NCBI RefSeq assembly: GCF_003049665.1
Contig: NZ_PYWM01000022.1
Span: forward strand, 1 to 64,000
Length of the DNA stretch: 64,000 nt
DNA from: Lysinibacillus mangiferihumi
Lineage (GTDB): Bacteria > Bacillota > Bacilli > Bacillales_A > Planococcaceae
Direction of reading: 5' to 3'
In this document: in pieces, positions 38,083 through 45,540 of the stretch
Numbering within the stretch: the first letter of the stretch is position 1
Layout of the letters: the number at the start of each line of letters is the position of its first letter
The notes under the pieces: generated by a model
The model's database searches: none
What the model was told of the DNA's origin: nothing
What the model saw: only the letters and a program-made list of their open reading frames with translations
Translations under genes and position numbers: made by a program

Positions 38083-38572
38083 AATAATTACTCCCTTCAT
38101 GTAGACTATAATCACCAAAAAAATGGTTATTAAGATAGTGGCTTAATCTTTTCCTTGCAAATTCATAATCTACATTAAATAATAGTTGAATCTTATTAAT
38201 AGCTTTTTCTTCATTTACAGGTAGTTGAATCTGGTTAAGCATATATGTAGGTACACATGCATGTAAGGCAAAGTTATTTGCTTTCCATTCCTGGTACTCT
38301 CTAAACAAAGGATGAGTTTTTGTTTGATTGCCAGAATGCGAGATTGCATGACCTAATTCATGACAAAAATCTTGCCACTGCTCCTGTTCAGATAATCGTG
38401 AATCTATATAGATTATGTTGTCGTAACTTACTGAATCAAAAGGTAAGTAAAGGACAGTAAAACCAAGATTAGGACCAATTATCCTTGGATCTAATTGATT
38501 TGGGTTAGTCACGCCAATATTAGTGAACAGGTCTCGAATGTAATCTTCTAAATGAGTATAAACAAAATTCAT
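38069..38572 (-). CDS. immA: ImmA/IrrE-family metallopeptidase
   Basis: A 167-residue zinc peptidase with the HExxH motif in FCHELGHAISH (about 90). In ICEBs1 and related elements ImmA cleaves the partner repressor after DNA damage, starting induction. It lies just upstream of the integrase and downstream of the repressor gene, the expected lysogeny module. AAGAGGG gives an ATG start at 38572; a TTG at 38590 is an alternative. Confidence 0.88.
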   Translation of the reverse strand: MNFVYTHLEDYIRDLFTNIGVTNPNQLDPRIIGPNLGFTVLYLPFDSVSYDNIIYIDSRLSEQEQWQDFCHELGHAISHSGNQTKTHPLFREYQEWKANNFALHACVPTYMLNQIQLPVNEEKAINKIQLLFNVDYEFARKRLSHYLNNHFFGDYSLHEGSNYCGVR

Positions 38573-38678
38573 AACATCCCTCTTTTGCAAACATATGTTC
38601 TTTTTATGTTAACAAAAAAATTCACCACTGAAAAGGCGAATTTTTAAATGTTTGGAAAGTCTACATAATAATGTAAAA

Positions 38679-39080
38679 TTACTTCTTATTTTCTTGTTGC
38701 TTTTTCCATACTTCATAATAAACTTCGAATTGCTCTAAAGCATCAAGTAAATTTTCTGGTTGGTTTTTGAAAAACAAATTCTCTCTAGTTAAAAAGAAAT
38801 CAATAACCTCTTTTTGGTATGCACTTAAATTGTTGTACGCCTCATCTGAAATGCCAGCTTGTGTATGTAAGGCATTCTTGTTATCAGTTCTACCTAGTAG
38901 ATAATCTATAGATACATCATAAAAGTCAGCTAATTTACTTAAAGTTTCAAAATCAGGTTGTGTTGAAGAAGTTTCATAACGAGCATATGTTGATCTATTG
39001 ATTGTAAGGCGGTCAGTTAGTTCTTTTTGAGACAAACCCTTTTCAGTGCGTAATTTTTTAAATATCTCGCCATATTTCAT
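38679..39080 (-). CDS. Phage repressor (CI-like, XRE family)
   Basis: A 133-residue repressor with an N-terminal helix-turn-helix (FKKLRTEKGLSQKELTDRLTI, NRSTYARYE) and a C-terminal helical half that may form dimers and be the ImmA cleavage target. It reads leftward from a control region holding four 17-bp operators, one of which fills the spacer of its own promoter, so autoregulation is expected. AAAGGAG precedes the ATG. Confidence 0.9.
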   Translation of the reverse strand: MKYGEIFKKLRTEKGLSQKELTDRLTINRSTYARYETSSTQPDFETLSKLADFYDVSIDYLLGRTDNKNALHTQAGISDEAYNNLSAYQKEVIDFFLTRENLFFKNQPENLLDALEQFEVYYEVWKKQQENKK

Positions 39081-39106
39081 ACAGTACGCTCCTTTCTATT
39101 CTCTCT

Positions 39107-39210
39107 ATTATAGGTGAATTTTTTGCACAATAAATATTTTGTGAAAAAAATACACAAAATGTATTGACTGTGCAAAAAATGCACGATATACTATGTGTAA
39201 GAAATGCACA
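39107..39210. promoter_or_regulatory. Divergent lysogeny promoters with four 17-bp operators
   Basis: Near-palindromes related to TGTGCAAAAAATGCACA occur at 39113-39129 (inverted: TGTGCAAAAAATTCACC), 39140-39156, 39169-39185 and 39194-39210. The rightward promoter is TTGACT (39164) - 17 - TATACT (39187), with the third operator filling the spacer. The leftward -10 TATAAT is at 39107-39112 on the minus strand with the first operator filling its spacer. A fifth, perfect copy is at 39414-39430 inside the cro-like gene. Confidence 0.88.
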
Positions 39211-39224
39211 AAGGAGGTATTGAT

Positions 39225-39446
39225 ATGTTTCCTGAAATTTTAAAGGAACAACGAAAAGCTCTTAAATTATCCCATGAGCGAGTTTCTAATATGGTAGGAA
39301 TTGAACGCTCCTACTACACCAAGATAGAGAATGGTCTTAGACCAAGTGTGAAAGTTGCACAAGCTATTGGAAAAGTATTAGGTATAGAATGGACCATTTT
39401 TTTTATTGAAATTTGTGCAAAAAATGCACATACGAAAACAGCATGA
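39225..39446 (+). CDS. Cro-like XRE regulator
   Basis: A 73-residue helix-turn-helix protein (LKEQRKALKLSHERVSNMVGI, ERSYYTKIENGLRPSVK). First rightward gene from the lysogeny control region, hence probably Cro-like. AAAGGAGG gives the ATG at 39225. Its last codons overlap the perfect operator TGTGCAAAAAATGCACA at 39414-39430. Confidence 0.85.
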   Translation: MFPEILKEQRKALKLSHERVSNMVGIERSYYTKIENGLRPSVKVAQAIGKVLGIEWTIFFIEICAKNAHTKTA

Positions 39447-39497
39447 TGCATAGTGTTTTTTACTAACCAAGCTATATAACTCGAAAGGAGTGAAGAT

Positions 39498-39659
39498 ATG
39501 AAATCTAAATTAAATAGAATGCCACTTGAAACAATGCAATGTAAATGCAACGTGTGCAGAAAAGAGTTGCATATCGAAGAAGCAAAGTACTGCACACGCT
39601 GTGGAACAGAATTAAATCTCAATCAAACTATTAGAAGAACGGGTCATCATTTCCACTAG
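39498..39659 (+). CDS. 53-residue zinc-ribbon protein
   Basis: Starts with ATG at 39498 after AAAGGAG and encodes a basic peptide with two cysteine pairs, CKCNVC and CTRCG, 21 residues apart, forming a probable zinc ribbon. The C-terminus is basic (TIRRTGHHFH). Its 3' end overlaps the reverse-strand zinc-ribbon gene at 39631 by 29 bases. Role unknown. Confidence 0.65.
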   Translation: MKSKLNRMPLETMQCKCNVCRKELHIEEAKYCTRCGTELNLNQTIRRTGHHFH

Positions 39660-39978
39660 ATTTATATGAACTCTGATGTACTATTTCAACCTTAGGATAT
39701 TTATTTTCAATTAGTCCTTTCTCAGCAAATAAGGAGATTGAAGAACATTTTGGACAAAACACAACATTGGGCTCTAGTACGTATTCTTCATCATCTATGT
39801 CATGTTCGACAGGGTCATTAAAGTTCCCATTATGAAACTTAGTTGTTCCATAACATTCATTTCGAATAGGAAATCCACATTGAGTGCAATAAATATGTTC
39901 TGGATTCAAGTCTGAAACTTCGTTATTGCAATTAAGGCATTGTTTTAAAAACTTATTTTCATGCGTTTCAAAAGACAT
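39631..39978 (-). CDS. Reverse-strand zinc-ribbon protein
   Basis: A 115-residue protein with three CxxC pairs: CLNC (residue 14), CTQC (31) and CPKC (75). The middle is acidic (EHDIDDEEY). ATTGGAGGTGA precedes the ATG. It is the only reverse-strand gene inside the rightward early operon, so it may be expressed in the lysogen. Family not recognised. Confidence 0.7.
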   Translation of the reverse strand: MSFETHENKFLKQCLNCNNEVSDLNPEHIYCTQCGFPIRNECYGTTKFHNGNFNDPVEHDIDDEEYVLEPNVVFCPKCSSISLFAEKGLIENKYPKVEIVHQSSYKSSGNDDPFF

Positions 39979-40044
39979 TATCTCACCTCCAATCTACCAA
40001 TATTTTAGCAGATTGGAAAAATATAAAACATAGGAGGCTTTATC

Positions 40045-40890
40045 ATGAATCAATTAACAGTAGTTGAACAAAAGTTAGTACCCTTTGGTGATTATGAAAT
40101 TCTTGCGGTAAAAACTGATGACGGTAAAATCCGTGCGGCAGTTAGTTGGGTGTGTAACGGAATTAAACTTAACGAAAATCAAAAAGATAGACAAGTCAAA
40201 AACATACAAAGTGACTTGGTTCTTTCAAAAGGTAGCAAAAAGCTATCCGTCATATTTGACGGTCAGGTTAGAGAAGCATTGTGTATTGAATTAGATTTCC
40301 TTCCATTATGGTTAGCGAAAATTTCAATCACACCATCAATGCAAGAGAATAACCCACAGGCTGTTGAAAATCTAGTGACATATCAACTTAAAGCTAAAGA
40401 CGTATTAGCAGAGGCATTTTTACCGCAAGTACAACCTAAAACACAAGCTGAACTAATTGCAATGATCGCTCAACAAGGTGTAGAGCAAGAACGCCGCCTA
40501 AATGTTGTTGAACAACGCACAGCTCAACTAGCAGCCCAACAAGAAAATATCACACAAATTGTTTCTCTTAATCCTAATGAATGGAAGGACAAGGTTAATG
40601 TCATTCTAAACAAAATCGCCTTAGCTCGTGGAGGCGGTGAACAATATCGCCTAGCGAGAAATGAAAGCTATGAGTTGTTAGAAAGACGTGGCCATTGTCG
40701 TTTAAATATTCGCTTGGAAAATCGAAAGAAAGAAGCTCTATCAAACGGAATCATTTCTAAAGCAAAAATTGAAAAGTTTAAAAAGATTGATGTAATTGCT
40801 GATGATCCTAAACTAGTTGAAATCTACTTAGCGATTGTGAAAGAAATGGCTATAACACACAAAATTAAAGTAGAAGGGTTGGGAGCCTAA
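40045..40890 (+). CDS. Phage antirepressor (P22 AR N-terminal plus ORF6C)
   Basis: A 281-residue protein with an N-terminal phage antirepressor domain (about 1-120: VPFGDYEILAVKTDDGKIRAAV and REALCIELDFLPLWLAKI) and a C-terminal ORF6C-like domain (about 165-281), joined by a glutamine-rich helical linker. Such proteins counter the repressor during induction. TAGGAGG precedes the ATG. The next gene starts within its stop codon (TAATG). Confidence 0.88.
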   Translation: MNQLTVVEQKLVPFGDYEILAVKTDDGKIRAAVSWVCNGIKLNENQKDRQVKNIQSDLVLSKGSKKLSVIFDGQVREALCIELDFLPLWLAKISITPSMQENNPQAVENLVTYQLKAKDVLAEAFLPQVQPKTQAELIAMIAQQGVEQERRLNVVEQRTAQLAAQQENITQIVSLNPNEWKDKVNVILNKIALARGGGEQYRLARNESYELLERRGHCRLNIRLENRKKEALSNGIISKAKIEKFKKIDVIADDPKLVEIYLAIVKEMAITHKIKVEGLGA

Positions 40891-41126
40891 TGTTAGAACT
40901 AATCAGAAAAAACACTTTACTCACAGATCAATTTGCAATTGAAACTGATACAAACGTTGATAGTGCTTTATCAGTTGTTTCTATAAATGCAGTAGATGGA
41001 AATGAAGCTGATGGCTTCAAAGAAAACACAGGTATAACTTTAAGTCTTGACTATGAAGAATTAGATGAAATCATCTTCATTTTACAAGAAGCTAGTAACG
41101 CTCTTAAACGATCAGAAAATCGATAG
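40890..41126 (+). CDS. Hypothetical phage protein
   Basis: A 78-residue acidic protein whose ATG overlaps the antirepressor stop codon, so translation is coupled. The C-terminal 30 residues look helical (YEELDEIIFILQEASNALKR). No family recognised. Confidence 0.65.
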   Translation: MLELIRKNTLLTDQFAIETDTNVDSALSVVSINAVDGNEADGFKENTGITLSLDYEELDEIIFILQEASNALKRSENR

Positions 41127-41143
41127 ATTAGGAGGTTAATAAA

Positions 41144-41494
41144 TTGAATCTAACAATAGATGAACTAAAAGAAGCGTTATTAAACGCTGAATTAGCTGAC
41201 TTGTTTCAAAAGGCTTATAAGCAAGGTGTTGAAGATTGTAGAGAAAGCATGAGATTTGAATTATCTCTACCATCAAACTTAAAAAAAGAACATGTAGCTC
41301 AAATATTTCAGTGTGAATTACCAACTGTAGAAAAGATCATACGCATGGATGGATTTCCTAAATGTCATGCACTAACAGCTCGTTATCCAAGAGATAAAGT
41401 GTTGGAATGGCGAGATAAAAATGTAATGTACATGAACTCACGTCTTGGTATCTATGTGAGTGAAAATGAAAGTCTCAGATTATTGAGAGCATAG
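41144..41494 (+). CDS. Putative DNA-binding protein, excisionase-like
   Basis: A 116-residue protein that starts with TTG at 41144, seven bases after AGGAGG. The segment LKKEHVAQIFQCELPTVEKI followed by DGFPKCHALTARYPRDKVLEW resembles a winged helix of the excisionase/MerR-like type used by small phage regulators. Whether it is the excisionase is not certain. Confidence 0.65.
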   Translation: MNLTIDELKEALLNAELADLFQKAYKQGVEDCRESMRFELSLPSNLKKEHVAQIFQCELPTVEKIIRMDGFPKCHALTARYPRDKVLEWRDKNVMYMNSRLGIYVSENESLRLLRA

Positions 41495-41496
41495 GA

Positions 41497-41563
41497 GAGG
41501 CCAGGGCAAATGGCCTCGTCAAACTACCAATCTAGTAAAAGAGGTAGGGGCAAATCTACCTCT
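41497..41563 (+). promoter_or_regulatory. Two tandem hairpins with GGGCAAA loops
   Basis: GAGGCCA-GGGCAAA-TGGCCTC (41497-41517) and AGAGGTAG-GGGCAAAT-CTACCTCT (41540-41563). Neither has a T run. The first stem covers a ribosome-site-like AGGAGAGG and an ATG at 41510 that opens a longer frame into the downstream regulator gene. Confidence 0.6.
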
Positions 41564-41647
41564 TGTCACTATATTAAGTTAACTTGGGAGAAATTTGTAT
41601 TCCACTATGGAATTTATTCCGATTCAGAATATTTAGGAGGACTTTTT

Positions 41648-41938
41648 ATGTTCGATGCACTTGAACACGGAAAAATGTTAAAACTCTTTCGCAAGAAAGC
41701 CAAAATGACTCAAGAGGATATCGCGGAAGAATTAAATATAACTCAATCATGCGTAAGTAAATATGAAAGTGGCAGGAAGGTATTGGACTTATCGACTTTT
41801 TTAAAGTGGATTAACATAACCAACTCGGAGATACCAGCCGCAGCAATGTTGTTCGGAATGGACACAGTGAATATGGTGACTCAGTTAATGCCGATGGTGC
41901 CAATGTTTATAGGAGGATTATTCAATTGGATGCTTTAA
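41648..41938 (+). CDS. XRE-family regulator with hydrophobic C-terminus
   Basis: A 96-residue protein: helix-turn-helix (LFRKKAKMTQEDIAEELNI, QSCVSKYESGRK) at residues 10-45 and a hydrophobic tail (MLFGMDTVNMVTQLMPMVPMFIGG) at the end that could associate with membrane. TTTAGGAGG gives the ATG at 41648. A longer in-frame version from 41510 would begin inside the GGGCAAA hairpin. Confidence 0.75.
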   Translation: MFDALEHGKMLKLFRKKAKMTQEDIAEELNITQSCVSKYESGRKVLDLSTFLKWINITNSEIPAAAMLFGMDTVNMVTQLMPMVPMFIGGLFNWML

Positions 41939-42177
41939 AACGAATCAACGACCAAATCATCAAAGAAAAGGCTTGTATTAATGACTTAATAAAAGAAATC
42001 GCTATGTATACACAAAATGGACGATACAAGTTAGCTGCTGAACGTGGTCGCGATATGCAAAACTCTATTATTCGTATTCAACAGTTAGAAGGTCAAAAAG
42101 GGTTGCACTTACTGGCTCTCAAATATGTAGGAAAAGGCATTAATGCAGAGGTGGTACCGAGACATGTTCAAGTTTAA
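41926..42177 (+). CDS. Small coiled-coil phage protein
   Basis: An 83-residue protein starting with TTG at 41926, nine bases after AGGAGG, and overlapping the previous gene by 13 bases. It is mostly helical and charged (LKRINDQIIKEKACINDLIKE). No family recognised. Confidence 0.65.
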   Translation: MDALKRINDQIIKEKACINDLIKEIAMYTQNGRYKLAAERGRDMQNSIIRIQQLEGQKGLHLLALKYVGKGINAEVVPRHVQV

Positions 42178-42232
42178 AGCGTGGTGGAGGCTCACGTTAA
42201 AAGAGCGCTTAATATCAATCAGAAAGTGGTGA
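42164..42232 (+). CDS. Possible 22-residue basic peptide
   Basis: A frame from ATG 42164 to TGA 42232, rich in Lys, Arg and Trp (FKAWWRLTLKERL), with GAGGTGG eight bases upstream. It overlaps the preceding stop by 14 bases. Too short to be certain. Confidence 0.3.
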   Translation: MFKFKAWWRLTLKERLISIRKW

Positions 42233-42238
42233 ATAAGA

Positions 42239-42328
42239 ATGTTCATTAGTGCAGGGGATTGGTTACATCTCAACAAGAAACAACGTAGATTATTGCTTGA
42301 AATGCATGCAAATAAAAAAGCTGCTTAA
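42239..42328 (+). CDS. Possible 29-residue peptide
   Basis: A frame from ATG 42239 to TAA 42328, starting MFISAGDWLHLNKKQRRLLL. AAAGTGGTG lies 6-10 bases upstream. Similar tiny basic peptides are common in phage early operons, but support is only from position and ribosome site. Confidence 0.35.
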   Translation: MFISAGDWLHLNKKQRRLLLEMHANKKAA

Positions 42329-42391
42329 TCAATGACGTGATTAAACAGCAACAACATATACAAGTTCATTATAACACACGGAGGTAATTAA

Positions 42392-42727
42392 ATGAATATC
42401 GAACTAATCGCAAAAATCTGTCACAACGTGAACAAAGCTTACTGTGAAAGTCAAAATGATTTCTCACAATCTAGTTGGGAAGAGGCGCCAGAGTGGCAAA
42501 AGTCATCTGCAATCAGCGGAGTACAGTACCACCTAGAAAATGAAGTAACGCCTGAAATGTCCCATGAAAACTGGTTAAAACAAAAGCTAGATGAAGGTTG
42601 GGTTTATGGCAAAGAAAAAAATCCAGAGTTAAAAACTCATCCATGTATTATGCGTTACGATGAGTTGCCGAAGTACCAGCGTACAAAGGATGCGCTATTC
42701 AAATCAGTAGTCGATTCATTCAAATAA
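42392..42727 (+). CDS. RyR-domain protein
   Basis: A 111-residue protein that is almost entirely one RyR repeat (PF02026-like): the pattern EEAPEWQKSSAISGVQYHLE, PEMSHENWLKQKLDEGWVYG, KTHPCIMRYDELPKYQ is diagnostic. RyR domains are named from the ryanodine receptor and also occur in bacterial and phage proteins, where a nucleotide-binding role has been suggested. CGGAGG precedes the ATG. Confidence 0.82.
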   Translation: MNIELIAKICHNVNKAYCESQNDFSQSSWEEAPEWQKSSAISGVQYHLENEVTPEMSHENWLKQKLDEGWVYGKEKNPELKTHPCIMRYDELPKYQRTKDALFKSVVDSFK

Positions 42728-42740
42728 ATTAAAGACGTTT

Positions 42741-42821
42741 GCGAGTCGAAACTCGCTCTCGTCAAGCAGTTTGTAAATGGTTGGTTAGCCGTTTCCTCTT
42801 TGGAATTTACAAGCTGCTTGA
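42741..42821 (+). promoter_or_regulatory. Hairpins after the RyR gene
   Basis: A small hairpin GCGAGT-CGAA-ACTCGC (42741-42756) is followed by a long stem TCAAGCAG.TTGTAAA / TTTACAA.CTGCTTGA (42762-42821) with a 29-base loop and then GATGGG-AAAG-CCCATC. No T run follows, so processing or translational control is as likely as termination. Confidence 0.55.
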
Positions 42822-42864
42822 TGGGAAAGCCCATCAAAAAATAAAAACGAAAGGGTTGATTTGT

Positions 42865-43134
42865 ATGGATAAACGTATGACCGAACTTTTAGAACTAGCT
42901 TCCAAAGTGCCGCAAATTGTTCATTCATTAGGTATCAAATCAGTTATTAATTTGACTGTAAATGAGTTGTATGGCGTTGAGGTGCAGGTCTTAAACACCA
43001 ATGAGCTCTTGAATCTTAATTGGGAGTTAGCCAGCTATAACCGAATTGTGGCAGAAGTAGAAGGTATCAAGTTTACCACTTGTTTAACTGAATTTGAAAA
43101 AGATCACTTATTCATACAGGAGGCGATAGCGTGA
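42865..43134 (+). CDS. Hypothetical phage protein
   Basis: An 89-residue protein. GAAAGGG nine bases upstream supports the ATG at 42865; a longer frame from 42739 would run through the hairpins. It contains a mixed alpha/beta stretch (LGIKSVINLTVNELYGVEVQ). The next gene starts four bases before its stop. Confidence 0.6.
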   Translation: MDKRMTELLELASKVPQIVHSLGIKSVINLTVNELYGVEVQVLNTNELLNLNWELASYNRIVAEVEGIKFTTCLTEFEKDHLFIQEAIA

Positions 43135-43355
43135 ATTTATTAGTAGAAAATCCGATGGTGTTAGGCACTATCGAGCCAGTAAATCAAGTTCCAACATTTC
43201 GTTATATCGAAGAAGATTTTCGAGATGTATATGGCTCTCTAATTGTAAGTAATGACGATTATATGAAATTTCCAAATGGCGATGTAGTGCATTTCGACAA
43301 CATTCACACGTATCTAGAAACATACTTCGGTGCAGCATTTTGTACAAAAAAATAA
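43131..43355 (+). CDS. Hypothetical phage protein
   Basis: A 74-residue protein starting with GTG in the GTGA overlap with the preceding gene. CAGGAGGCGATA lies upstream. No family recognised. A hairpin CCACTA-CTCGTAA-TAGTGG follows the stop at 43357. Confidence 0.6.
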   Translation: MNLLVENPMVLGTIEPVNQVPTFRYIEEDFRDVYGSLIVSNDDYMKFPNGDVVHFDNIHTYLETYFGAAFCTKK

Positions 43356-43429
43356 ACCACTACTCGTAATAGTGGCTTAAACAAATCAAATATTTAGCGC
43401 AATTATAGCGCACTACAGGAGGAATTTCA

Positions 43430-44329
43430 ATGAGTAACTTAGCAGAACAGTTTAATAATCCAACTGCCTACCAACAACCACAAGGTGGAGGGGTACTAGC
43501 TCAAGCTAGTTCCTCTCGTGAAATGGAAGAGGTCAAAGGTCAGATTTTCATGGCGAAGTCATATCCACGTAATTATTTTGAAGCTGAAAAACGTATTCAA
43601 GATGCTTGTAAACGTCCTTCGTTAGCTGGTACTTCTATGTACGCATACAATCGAGGAGCTACCAAGGTAGAAGGTGCTTCCATTCGATTAGCAGAGGTAT
43701 TAGCACAAAATTGGGGTAATTTATCATACGGTATTCAAGAATTGGAACAACGCGAAGGTGAATCAGTAGCAAAAGCATTTTGTTGGGACTTAGAAACGAA
43801 TGTACGTCAAGAAAAAGTATTTACAGTGAAGCATGTACGTAGTGCCAGAGGAAACTTAATACCGTTAAAAGATCCAAGAGATATTTATGAACGAGTTGCG
43901 AGTGATGGTGCGCGTCGACTACGTGCATGTATTTTAGGAGTTATTCCAGGTGATGTTGTTGAAATGGCTATTGAACAATGCAGATTAACACTATCTGGAC
44001 AATCTGATAAACCCTTAAAAGAACGTGTAAGTGGAGCATTAGCTCACTTTAAGGAAAAGTACGGTGTTACTCAAGAAATGATAGAAGATCGCTTTGGTTA
44101 TAGTGCTTCGTCATTTAGTGAATTTGATCTTGTTCAATTAACAAACATTCGAAATTCTATTAAAGACGGTATGTCTATCGTAGAAGATTGGTTCAACAAA
44201 GATATTGGTAAAAACCAATCAAGCGCATTAGGAGAAGATTTTAAAGCTCAAACAGAACCAAAAACAGAGGTGAAACCAGATGCACCAAACGACATTCCAA
44301 TTGAACAGCCAGAACTACCACTCGAGTGA
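43430..44329 (+). CDS. Conserved phage protein, probable recombination partner
   Basis: A 299-residue protein. The conserved core runs from MEEVKGQIFMAKSYPRNYFE (about 31) to the C-terminal helical region (about 215-250), with a Gln/Pro-rich N-terminus and an acidic, proline-rich tail ending ELPLE, like tails of SSB-type proteins. It overlaps by 50 bases a PD-(D/E)XK nuclease gene, the arrangement of phage RecE-RecT-like pairs, so a single-strand annealing role is inferred, not seen. CAGGAGG precedes the ATG. Confidence 0.7.
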   Translation: MSNLAEQFNNPTAYQQPQGGGVLAQASSSREMEEVKGQIFMAKSYPRNYFEAEKRIQDACKRPSLAGTSMYAYNRGATKVEGASIRLAEVLAQNWGNLSYGIQELEQREGESVAKAFCWDLETNVRQEKVFTVKHVRSARGNLIPLKDPRDIYERVASDGARRLRACILGVIPGDVVEMAIEQCRLTLSGQSDKPLKERVSGALAHFKEKYGVTQEMIEDRFGYSASSFSEFDLVQLTNIRNSIKDGMSIVEDWFNKDIGKNQSSALGEDFKAQTEPKTEVKPDAPNDIPIEQPELPLE

Positions 44330-45083
44330 GGCCAACCGACATTACATGTCAGTATCGCAGTTTAAAAGCGCGATGGAGTGCGAAGCTAGAACATTTGCAG
44401 AGGTACGGGGAGAGTTTACTCGTCCCCCCTCTACAGCTCTAATGGTGGGATCCTATTTACATGCTGCTTTCGAAAGTAATGAAGCATTTGCTGAATTTAA
44501 GGAACTAAATCATAACAGCATTTACAACAATCGTGGCAACAAATATAAAGACTACGAAAAAGCTGACGACATGATTGAAACGATTAAAAATGACGAGTTT
44601 TGTATGTTCGCTTTACAAGGCGAAAAAGAAGTTATCTTCACAGGTGAGTTATTCGGTAATGAGTGGAAAATCAAAGTCGATAACATCAGTCATGAACGTG
44701 GATTTTTCAGTGATTTAAAGAGTACGCAGGAGCTTAGGAAACGGTACTGGAGCGAGAAATACAACACTTGGGTTTCGTTTGTACAAGCATTCGATTATGT
44801 GCTGCAGATGTGGGTGTATCGTGAAATCATTTATCAAAATACGGGCCGTTACTATGATCCATACATTGTTGCAGTCACTAAAGAATCGCCACCCGATAAA
44901 GCAGTTTTACACTTTGATTCAGGACGTTTCGACTTTGAAAAGGAATATGTTCAAACGATGTTACCAAGCATCGTAGAAGCGAAGTTAGGACGTAAAAATC
45001 CACATCGTTGTGATAAGTGCGAATACTGTCGGTCTTCAAAGAAGTTAGAAGGAACATTTGAAATTGAGTATCTACTAGAGTAG
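44280..45083 (+). CDS. PD-(D/E)XK exonuclease (RecE/Cas4-like)
   Basis: A 267-residue nuclease of the phage RecE-like PDDEXK type. The motif order is visible: HAAFE near residue 61, VDNIS, SDLKST (the D-x-K pair, about 147-149), then a Gln-containing helix (FVQAFDYVLQMWVYR). A cysteine cluster CDKCEYC lies near the C-terminus. GAGGTG supports the ATG at 44280, which overlaps the previous gene in a different frame. It would resect DNA ends for phage recombination. Confidence 0.82.
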   Translation: MHQTTFQLNSQNYHSSEANRHYMSVSQFKSAMECEARTFAEVRGEFTRPPSTALMVGSYLHAAFESNEAFAEFKELNHNSIYNNRGNKYKDYEKADDMIETIKNDEFCMFALQGEKEVIFTGELFGNEWKIKVDNISHERGFFSDLKSTQELRKRYWSEKYNTWVSFVQAFDYVLQMWVYREIIYQNTGRYYDPYIVAVTKESPPDKAVLHFDSGRFDFEKEYVQTMLPSIVEAKLGRKNPHRCDKCEYCRSSKKLEGTFEIEYLLE

Positions 45084-45096
45084 GTGGTGTAAATGA

Positions 45097-45270
45097 ATGA
45101 ATAACGTACCGCACAAAGTCCTTCTGCCTGCTTGGATATTCCAACAGGCGAAGGATAACGATGAAATAAGGCGTCTGGTGCTCGACTACATGCGTAGATA
45201 CCCAAACTACAGAGTGTTAAAGGTTAGTGGTAATTTCGCAGTTTGTGAGAGGGAGCAAGGGCTTTTATAG
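45097..45270 (+). CDS. 57-residue basic phage protein
   Basis: A frame from ATG 45097 to TAG 45268-45270 with GTGGTG upstream and the next gene's ribosome site right after the stop. The product begins MNNVPHKVLLPAWIFQQ and carries LVLDYMRRYPNYRVLKV; it is basic and mixed helix/strand. It fills an otherwise empty gap. Family not recognised. Confidence 0.6.
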   Translation: MNNVPHKVLLPAWIFQQAKDNDEIRRLVLDYMRRYPNYRVLKVSGNFAVCEREQGLL

Positions 45271-45279
45271 GAGGTAACC

Positions 45280-45483
45280 ATGATCAAATTACGTTTCAGG
45301 GTATGGTGTGCTGCACGCAATTTAAAAGCTAGTGATGTTCATAGGATGACTGGTATCTCATATCCAACATTAAGAGATTTATATTATGGGCGTTCGAAAA
45401 GTATAAAAATCAGTGATTTAGATACTTTATGTACGGTTTTAAAATGTGATATCAGCGATATTATACAGCACGAAAAAGCTTAA
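45280..45483 (+). CDS. Small XRE-family DNA-binding protein
   Basis: A 67-residue Cro/C1-type helix-turn-helix of the short HTH_26 kind (RVWCAARNLKASDVHRMTGIS, SYPTLRDLYYGRSKSIKISDL, DTLCTVLKCDISDII). AGGAGG precedes the ATG. Probably regulates early phage genes. Confidence 0.82.
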   Translation: MIKLRFRVWCAARNLKASDVHRMTGISYPTLRDLYYGRSKSIKISDLDTLCTVLKCDISDIIQHEKA

Positions 45484-45540
45484 ATAGCAGTAGCAAGGGC
45501 AACAGGCAAGATGATTTTTATTCCGTAGGAGGTTTTAAAA

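Noticed and set aside
41510-41938. Longer 142-residue version of the XRE regulator
   Set aside because: The first 46 residues are encoded by the hairpins and a much better ribosome site lies at 41648; kept only as an alternative.
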